Source: Providencia rettgeri
GTDB lineage: Bacteria; Pseudomonadota; Gammaproteobacteria; Enterobacterales; Enterobacteriaceae
Assembly (NCBI RefSeq): GCF_001874625.1
Contig: NZ_CP017671.1
Location: forward strand, 4,092,001-4,156,000
Length of the DNA stretch: 64,000 nucleotides
Reading direction: 5' to 3'
The translations under genes were made by a program, and so were the position numbers. The notes under the pieces are model-generated. The model did no database searches. It worked only from the letters and a program-made list of their open reading frames with translations, and was not told the origin of the DNA. Numbering within the stretch: the first letter of the stretch is position 1; each line of letters starts with the position of its first letter. Below, piece after piece: positions 59,654 through 64,000 of this stretch.

Positions 59654-59971
59654 ATGAACAATGCGCCATCTTTTCGAGACATCATTTATAGCCTCATAGG
59701 AAGCATCCCTAAAGGTAGGGTCGTGACTTACGGAACGCTGGCGAAAATGGCGGGTTACCCAGCCCATGTACGCCAAGTTTGCCAAGCAATTCGAACCATT
59801 CCGGCGGGCAGTACTTTACCTTGCCACCGTATCATTAATGGTCAGGGGAAATTATCCGTTAAGGGCGAGTGCTATCTGCGCCATAAACAAGCACTGATAG
59901 ATGAAGGTATTATTTTTGGTTTGAACGATAAGATAAAATTGAAAGACTATTTATGGGAAGGGCTTGATTAA
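59654..59971 (+). CDS. MGMT/ATL-like DNA-alkylation protein with an active-site cysteine
   Basis: 105-residue DNA-binding domain of the O6-alkylguanine transferase family, about the size of alkyltransferase-like (ATL, YbaZ) proteins. The helix-turn-helix with the arginine finger is VRQVCQAIR (Arg40). In ATLs the catalytic cysteine is replaced (PWHR in E. coli YbaZ); here it reads LPCHRIING, with cysteine at residue 57. It could therefore be a minimal alkyltransferase rather than a pure lesion sensor. It lacks the N-terminal Ada/Ogt domain. It follows the integrase/IS scar on the same strand. Confidence 0.85.
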   Translation: MNNAPSFRDIIYSLIGSIPKGRVVTYGTLAKMAGYPAHVRQVCQAIRTIPAGSTLPCHRIINGQGKLSVKGECYLRHKQALIDEGIIFGLNDKIKLKDYLWEGLD

Positions 59972-60076
59972 TTCCTAAACAAAAACCTACACGCTGAAAT
60001 TCACATCCTCCTCACCATAAATTGACTGCACTGGCTAAGCCAAACGCGTATTGTAGCCTATCGCTTAAAAGTAAAA

Positions 60077-60108
60077 AGGTATAACCCTCTTTAAGACAGG
60101 TTATACCT
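60077..60108 (-). terminator. Terminator of the AbgT-type gene
   Basis: AGGTATAACC (60077-60086) and GGTTATACCT (60099-60108) are perfect 10-bp arms; the minus strand continues with TTTTAC. Located 10 bases after the gene. Confidence 0.85.
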
Positions 60109-60118
60109 AATAAAAAGA

Positions 60119-61690
60119 CTAACTACCCGGAGTAAAATAAATTGGAGAGCCCGGTCCGACTGGAATACCTAATACAAATACCCAGACAATGAAGAATATT
60201 GACCATCCGATAAAAAAGATAATAGAGTATGGCAACATCATTGAAACCAATGTCCCTATACCTGCATCCTTTTTATATTTCACGACAATCGCCATAATCA
60301 ACCCAAAATAGCTCATCATTGGGGTGATAATATTAGTGACTGAGTCCCCAATACGATATGCCGCTTGGATAGTTTCTGGCGCATAACCCGCCAACATCAA
60401 CATCGGTACGAAGATAGGCGCAGTAACAGCCCATTGAGCGGATGCAGAGCCAATCATTAAGTTAATAAATGCACAGATAAGAATAAAGCCAATAAATAGA
60501 ACACCACCGTGAAGGTCGATACTATTTAAGAAGTTAGCACCTTTAACCGCAATAACTTGACCAATGTTTGTCCAGCCAAAGAAAGCGACGAATTGTGCTG
60601 CAAAGAAAATAATAACAAGGTATAAACCAAGTGTACTCATTGCCCCTGCCATTGCGTCAACAATATCCTTATCTGAGCGCATGGTTTTGGCAATATAGCC
60701 GTACACAATCCCTGGAACCGCGAAGAAAACAAAAATAAAGACCACAATTCCTTTCAAGAAAGGAGAGTTACTAACTAACCCAGTATCTTGGTTACGTAAT
60801 ATTCCGTTTTCTGGTACTACCATTAACGCCAGAATCGCCGCCAATCCCCAAAAAGTCACAGAGGCCCAAAATAATGCTTTTTTCTCTAGTGGGGTGACAT
60901 TTGCCGAAGCATAGAGGCTATTTTCATCCTCATCAACCGCACCACCGGTATAGGGACCGAGTTGCGGCTCAACAATTTTTTCAGTGATTAAATAACCTAA
61001 AATAGTAATTAAAAACGTACTGGCAAACATAAAGTACCAGTTTGCTTCTGCACCCACGATATACGTTGGGTCAATGATTTGTGCAGCCTGCTGAGTGATA
61101 CCAGAAAGTAACGGGTCAACTGTACCCAATAATAAGTTTGCTGAATAGCCGCCTGAAACCCCAGCAAATGCAGCAGCAAGACCCGCTAAAGGGTGACGAC
61201 CTAATGAATGGAAAATAATGGCAGCCAGTGGAATAAGAACCACATAGCCCAACTCTGCAGCGGTGTTTGACATGATCCCGGCAAACACAATCGCCATAGT
61301 GGTTAATTTTCGTGGAGCTTTGGTCACAACTAAGCGCATAGCAGCAGATAGTAAGCCTGCCCGTTCTGCAATCCCAACCCCTAATAGTGCGACAAGCACC
61401 GTCCCTAATGGTGCAAACCCTGTAAAGTTTGTGACAACATTGGCAATAATTTTTCGGATCCCTTCGGCATCCAATAGACTCACAATGTGAATAATACCAT
61501 CTTCCGCGCGCCCTTTTGCGCCTTCTGGACGAGGATCAACCACACTGACACCAAAGTACTGACCAATTGCTGAAGAAACTAATAAAATGGCAATCAAAAT
61601 AATAAATAAAATAACGGGATGTGGTAAAGCATTACCTAACCACTCTACCGTTCGCAAAAAACGGCTTCCCTCTTGCTTTTTTTGTTCCAT
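60119..61690 (-). CDS. AbgT-family transporter
   Basis: Inner-membrane protein of 523 residues with about nine to twelve hydrophobic segments and two hairpin regions, of the AbgT family. Members import p-aminobenzoyl-glutamate or export antimetabolites such as sulfonamides. Conserved segments include NALPHPVILF, MSNTAAELGYVVLIPLAA, and the late SASAQWAVTAPIFVPM and YRIGDSVTNIITPMMSYF. No abgA/abgB hydrolase genes are adjacent, so the substrate is open. GGAGAA precedes the ATG. Confidence 0.9.
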   Translation of the reverse strand: MEQKKQEGSRFLRTVEWLGNALPHPVILFIILIAILLVSSAIGQYFGVSVVDPRPEGAKGRAEDGIIHIVSLLDAEGIRKIIANVVTNFTGFAPLGTVLVALLGVGIAERAGLLSAAMRLVVTKAPRKLTTMAIVFAGIMSNTAAELGYVVLIPLAAIIFHSLGRHPLAGLAAAFAGVSGGYSANLLLGTVDPLLSGITQQAAQIIDPTYIVGAEANWYFMFASTFLITILGYLITEKIVEPQLGPYTGGAVDEDENSLYASANVTPLEKKALFWASVTFWGLAAILALMVVPENGILRNQDTGLVSNSPFLKGIVVFIFVFFAVPGIVYGYIAKTMRSDKDIVDAMAGAMSTLGLYLVIIFFAAQFVAFFGWTNIGQVIAVKGANFLNSIDLHGGVLFIGFILICAFINLMIGSASAQWAVTAPIFVPMLMLAGYAPETIQAAYRIGDSVTNIITPMMSYFGLIMAIVVKYKKDAGIGTLVSMMLPYSIIFFIGWSIFFIVWVFVLGIPVGPGSPIYFTPGS

Positions 61691-62147
61691 ATTTTCTCCT
61701 TATAAACAAGAAAAACGGACATTACACAATGTTTTTCTTTTTTGCTATTTACAAATAGATAATTGCAAATCAACAAAATTTATACAAATTAGACATAAGA
61801 TTCATAAAAATCAGGAGTGCAATCACTTAATCAGCCATTAAAACTATTAATTTAATTAAACTAGAGATATAACACCAAAGAAAGCCTCGTAAATTAATTT
61901 CTATAAATGTGCTCAACATAACAATTTACACATTATTAATAACCATTTTTCATCATTTATCACTAAATATATATCAATTTTTAGCAGTTTTATTTTATAT
62001 AAATAGTTAAACCTCCATTTATCAATACTCGATAAAACCTTATTGATTATTCGTAATAACAACGCTAATGAAGCATAATATACCAGCCTTCATTCAGCGA
62101 ATATGAAAGGCTATAATGGTATAAAATCAATTTTCGGGGTCACTATT
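61691..62147. other. AT-rich intergenic region before yhdN
   Basis: 457 bases between divergent genes, very AT-rich with several A/T tracts, holding the promoters of the AbgT-type gene and yhdN. No ORF, RNA or clear operator was identified. Confidence 0.4.
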
Positions 62148-62528
62148 ATGTCAGTTATCGATCTTTGGGCTGAACGCCATATTCAAGAAGCGTTAAACAA
62201 AGGTGAACTATCGAGTTTAAAGGGAGAAGGTCAGCCGTTGCAGCTTGAAGATGATAGTTTGGTTCCACCAGAGCTTAAGGCTGGGTATCGGCTCTTGAAA
62301 AATTCGGGGTATTTACCCCCAGAATTACAGCAAAGAAAAGATGCTCTGACATTAAGTAATATGTTGCAAAGTCTTTCAACCGACGACCCCAATTATTCAA
62401 GCATTAGCAAACAACTTGCTTTACTTGAATTAAAACTTAGACAAGCCAATGTAAATACTGACTTCTTGCACGGTAATTACTCAAACTCTATTTCTGAGAA
62501 AATAACCAATAATTCAGAAACAAAGTAA
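62148..62528 (+). CDS. yhdN: DUF1992 protein YhdN
   Basis: 126-residue DnaJ-homologue subfamily C member 28-like (DUF1992) protein of unknown function. LWAERHIQEALNKGE, the VPPELKAGYRLLKNSGYLPPEL segment (shown in parts) and LLELKLRQANVNTDFL match E. coli YhdN. The start MSVIDLWAERH is chosen by homology over an ATG 45 bases upstream. In E. coli it neighbours zntR; here zntR is not seen. Confidence 0.9.
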   Translation: MSVIDLWAERHIQEALNKGELSSLKGEGQPLQLEDDSLVPPELKAGYRLLKNSGYLPPELQQRKDALTLSNMLQSLSTDDPNYSSISKQLALLELKLRQANVNTDFLHGNYSNSISEKITNNSETK

Positions 62529-62720
62529 CTTTACGTAAATAGATTAGTAAATAGCCACTAGCCTTTTATCTTCTTAATATCTTTTCTATTTATAGCTTCT
62601 GCATACTGTATTAAGAAAGCTCTGCAATAGTCATATTAAGACTATTTCCCACTGTTTTTATATAAACATATAAGTATTATCAATCCCTATTTTATATTAT
62701 ATATCAACAAGGAATGGGAA

Positions 62721-63128
62721 ATGGAACAAAAACAATACTCTAATAAATGGCAAAAACGTTTCGACTTTTTTGAAAAGTATGGCTCACCGAGTACACCTGA
62801 ATTTAAAACTGCATTAAAAGCAGCGTCCTTTGGCGAGCGCCTTTTAATTAACATGAATTTTTTTGCTTTTTTCTTCGGTATTATTTACTTCCTAATATTA
62901 GGGCTTTGGAAGAAAGGTCTGGTGATGCTTGGTATTTCTATAGCGATAGGCCTTGTCTTAAATATTATTGATTTTATGGTAGGTGGAACTATCCCTAATG
63001 GTGCTTATACTGGGTTATCGGTAGGTATTTCAGTGATGTGGGCGATGGTTGCTAACTATGCTTACTATATTAAAGAAACTAAAGGGCTAGATGGTTGGAA
63101 CCCATTCGAAGGGATACGCATGGTATAG
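62721..63128 (+). CDS. DUF2628 membrane protein
   Basis: 135-residue protein with a soluble N-terminus (about 40 residues) and three hydrophobic segments, matching the DUF2628 family pattern (RFDFFEKYG, SFGERLLINMNFFAFFFG and FYLGLWKKG-like FLILGLWKKG). The function is unknown. AAGGAATGGG precedes the ATG. It stands alone. Confidence 0.8.
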   Translation: MEQKQYSNKWQKRFDFFEKYGSPSTPEFKTALKAASFGERLLINMNFFAFFFGIIYFLILGLWKKGLVMLGISIAIGLVLNIIDFMVGGTIPNGAYTGLSVGISVMWAMVANYAYYIKETKGLDGWNPFEGIRMV

Positions 63129-63229
63129 CGGCAGAAAAATAAAATGGCGGCTTAAAAGTAGCTAATTTTTATCATCGTGTTGTGATAATTCGATTTCTAA
63201 ATAGTTAACCTAAGCCGCTGAGTCGTAAC

Positions 63230-63931
63230 CTACCGTAAGTGAAATTTCTGTATACGATATTCATTCGGCGTTTTACCATAAAATTTACGAAATGCATGAC
63301 TAAATGCGGAATGTGAATCATAGCCGACTGTTAATGCGATTTGTTCTATCGGAATATTTGTTAGCAATAAGCTCCCCGCAGCTTCCATCCGTTTATGTAA
63401 TAAAAACTGCATCGCCGTTAATTGTGTTTCAGCCTTTATTTTGCGTTGGAGCGTACTTATCGACATACAAAAAGCTGTCGCCATATCTTCACAGCTAATA
63501 GGGTGATGTAAGCGTAGTTCAACCCACTGAGAAACTTCATCAATCCATTTATTTTCAGGCTTTAGTTGAGCCAATAATAAGCGGGCAACCGTAAAATTAT
63601 GTTCAGGTGCTTGCGGGAAACTTTGCAACCAATTCAAAAGACCGACAGCGGCAGGAGTCAAAGTGAACTGCGTCATTTTCTCACTCAATGCCCACTGAGC
63701 TGTGGCGGGCATTTCTAATACATAATTTTGATTGCCGACTTGCCCACTAAAAGCGTGATTAACACTTGGCGGGATCACTACCCCATTGCCTGCATTAAGT
63801 AAAAAATGTTGGCGATGCATATTGATTTCCATTTGCCCAGATAACGACAAAACGACTTGCCACTGCCCATCATGTTGATGAGAAATGACTTCGTCTGAAT
63901 ATTGGCGAAAATGAAGTTCAGGCAATAGCAA
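63230..63931 (-). CDS. AraC-family transcriptional regulator
   Basis: 233 residues with an N-terminal cupin-like sensor domain (about 5-90; HQHDGQWQVVLSLSGQ) and a C-terminal double helix-turn-helix (about 135-230; ISTLQRKIKAETQLTAMQF and QIALTVGYDSHSAFSHAFRKFYGKTPNEYR in parts). The only start candidates are TTG; the one at 63931 has AGGAG 9 bases upstream. It probably controls a divergent gene beyond the window edge, and the ligand is unknown. Confidence 0.85.
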   Translation of the reverse strand: MLLPELHFRQYSDEVISHQHDGQWQVVLSLSGQMEINMHRQHFLLNAGNGVVIPPSVNHAFSGQVGNQNYVLEMPATAQWALSEKMTQFTLTPAAVGLLNWLQSFPQAPEHNFTVARLLLAQLKPENKWIDEVSQWVELRLHHPISCEDMATAFCMSISTLQRKIKAETQLTAMQFLLHKRMEAAGSLLLTNIPIEQIALTVGYDSHSAFSHAFRKFYGKTPNEYRIQKFHLR

Positions 63932-64000
63932 AAGGTCACACTCCTACTGATACAGATGATAGTAGTATAACCTTTTTACTGATAAATAGCAGCGATGGCG

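Noticed and set aside
58885..64000. Second attachment site (duplicate of the tRNA-Phe 3' end)
   Set aside because: No repeat of the T-arm/acceptor sequence was seen downstream in the window.

Overview
The window looks like a chromosomal segment of a Providencia-type member of the Morganellaceae. The evidence is the moderately AT-rich base composition, enterobacterial gene order with family-specific departures (an MrpJ-type regulator, a chromosomal tet locus, the liv-panM-rpoH-ftsXEY-rsmD-yhhLMN-zntA-tusA-yhhQ block, aspA-dcuA with yjdC-tRNA-Phe), and proteins that match E. coli orthologues closely from memory. No database search was possible, so species level is open.

Layout. 1-5.3 kb: a minus-strand cluster of urocanate hydratase, a class III CoA-transferase and an acyl-CoA dehydrogenase cut by the window edge. 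Three HutC-like sites lie upstream, followed by a very AT-rich orphan gene. 5.3-11.4 kb: the livKHMGF branched-chain amino acid importer, then panM and a glyoxalase-family gene. 11.5-23.4 kb: rpoH, ftsXEY (FtsY carries nine 17-residue repeats), rsmD, yhhL, yhhM, yhhN, zntA with a ZntR-type promoter, an Rpn nuclease, tusA, and the queuosine-precursor transporter yhhQ behind a preQ1-I riboswitch. 23.5-30.8 kb: an ERIC-like element and the glycerol-3-phosphate regulon (glpABC divergent from glpTQ). 30.8-36 kb: epmA and fumarate reductase frdABCD. 36.3-43.95 kb is the main accessory region: a small secreted protein, a chromosomal tetR-tetA pair with two tet operators, then a second TetR-type regulator, a TonB-dependent receptor, an orphan substrate-binding protein and a C-type-lectin/FGE-fold protein. 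44-50.4 kb: the guanidinium exporter gdx behind a guanidine-II riboswitch, eamA, cstA-ybdD, efp, epmB and yjeI. 50.8-58.7 kb: groESL behind a sigma-32 promoter, fxsA, aspA-dcuA, an MrpJ-like regulator and yjdC. 58.8-64 kb: tRNA-Phe with integrase and IS debris, a short MGMT/ATL-like protein with a cysteine at the active position, an AbgT-type transporter, yhdN, a DUF2628 membrane protein and an AraC-type regulator.

Functional themes. Anaerobic metabolism is well represented: glpABC oxidises glycerol-3-phosphate, aspA makes fumarate, dcuA exchanges fumarate or aspartate for succinate, and frdABCD respires fumarate. EF-P and its modification enzymes EpmA and EpmB are all present. Two riboswitches control small-molecule transporters. 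The least expected unit is the locus at 38.7-43.95 kb, where a protein resembling the variable (target) proteins of diversity-generating retroelements, without any reverse transcriptase or template repeat, sits at the end of an apparent siderophore-uptake operon.
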